A DNA stretch of 64,000 bases from JASGCK01 sp031430035 (GTDB lineage Bacteria > Pseudomonadota > Gammaproteobacteria > Burkholderiales > Burkholderiaceae_C), in contig JANPAS010000025.1 in the NCBI GenBank assembly GCA_031430035.1, positions 6,670 to 70,669 of the forward strand, given 5' to 3'. The notes below the pieces were generated by a model that searched no databases, had not been told where the DNA came from, and worked only from the letters and a program-made list of their open reading frames with translations. Numbering within the stretch: position 1 is the stretch's first letter; each line of letters begins with the position of its first letter. Positions 63,916-64,000 of the stretch are shown here, one piece after another. Made by a program: the position numbers and the translations under genes.

Positions 63916-64000
63916 ATGACGCAACCCACCACCACAACTAGCAATCCTCCGTCTGCGTTACGAGCAGGCCTAGACGCGATTTATATGGCTTCGGCTGTAG
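63916..64000 (+). CDS. Start of next TRAP gene (probable DctQ small membrane subunit, cut off)
   Basis: ATG at 63916 with AAGG about 8 bases upstream opens a frame to the window end: MTQPTTTTSNPPSALRAGLD followed by AIYMASAV. The hydrophobic start after a polar N-terminus and position right after dctP fit the small TRAP membrane subunit DctQ, but only 28 residues are visible. Confidence 0.6.
   Translation, partial: MTQPTTTTSNPPSALRAGLDAIYMASAV

Overview
The window is a chromosomal segment of a betaproteobacterium, most likely order Burkholderiales. The evidence is gene order (gyrA-pheA-tyrA-aroA/cmk-rpsA-ihfB-lapB, then heptose genes rfaE1-rfaD and a comEA-type gene), a fused AroA-Cmk protein, an mla operon that carries mlaA inside it, and aroK-aroB close to gltB-gltD. 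Base composition is fairly balanced. Genus cannot be fixed from the sequence alone. Genes are packed tightly, many overlapping by 1-17 bases, and no tRNA, rRNA or CRISPR was seen. No stretch above 300 bases lacks a gene.

Layout: 1-15103 (+) is housekeeping: gyrase A (5' end cut off), aromatic amino acid synthesis, ribosomal protein S1, IHF beta, LapB, an MFS transporter, LPS heptose genes, a ComEA-like protein with an unusual Ala/Lys-rich tail, YaaA and QueF. 15106-19025 (-) is the complete Mla phospholipid transport operon. 19101-27762 (-) holds glutamate synthase and shikimate genes, with a REP-associated transposase (RAYT) between gltB and aroB, flanked by two 42-bp palindromes that are exact reverse complements of each other; a third copy lies at 46189.

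27814-42724 (-) is a 15-kb MSHA-like type IV pilus cluster: six prepilin-like proteins in two sequence families, a MshL-like secretin, TPR protein, MshE-like ATPase, MshG-like platform protein, and MshI/J/K-like assembly proteins. It sits upstream of aroK, where many betaproteobacteria have pilMNOPQ. A membrane protein gene (42824-43849, -) and a divergent three-gene ABC module (43887-46190, +) abut it. I consider the pilus plus ABC module the best candidate for an incompletely described system.

46251-64000 carries leuB, dedA, a purine uptake and salvage group (amidohydrolase, BMP-type ABC transporter, adenosine deaminase) interrupted by an accessory insert with a membrane protein of unknown function and a RelBE-like toxin-antitoxin pair, then hemH, tungstate uptake (a fused TupB-TupC permease/ATPase and TupA), and a TRAP-transporter region with two paralogous DctP proteins, a LysR regulator and a DUF1445 protein. 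A second dispersed repeat supplies the stop codons of dedA and the amidohydrolase, and its other copy forms the in-frame linker that joins TupB to TupC.
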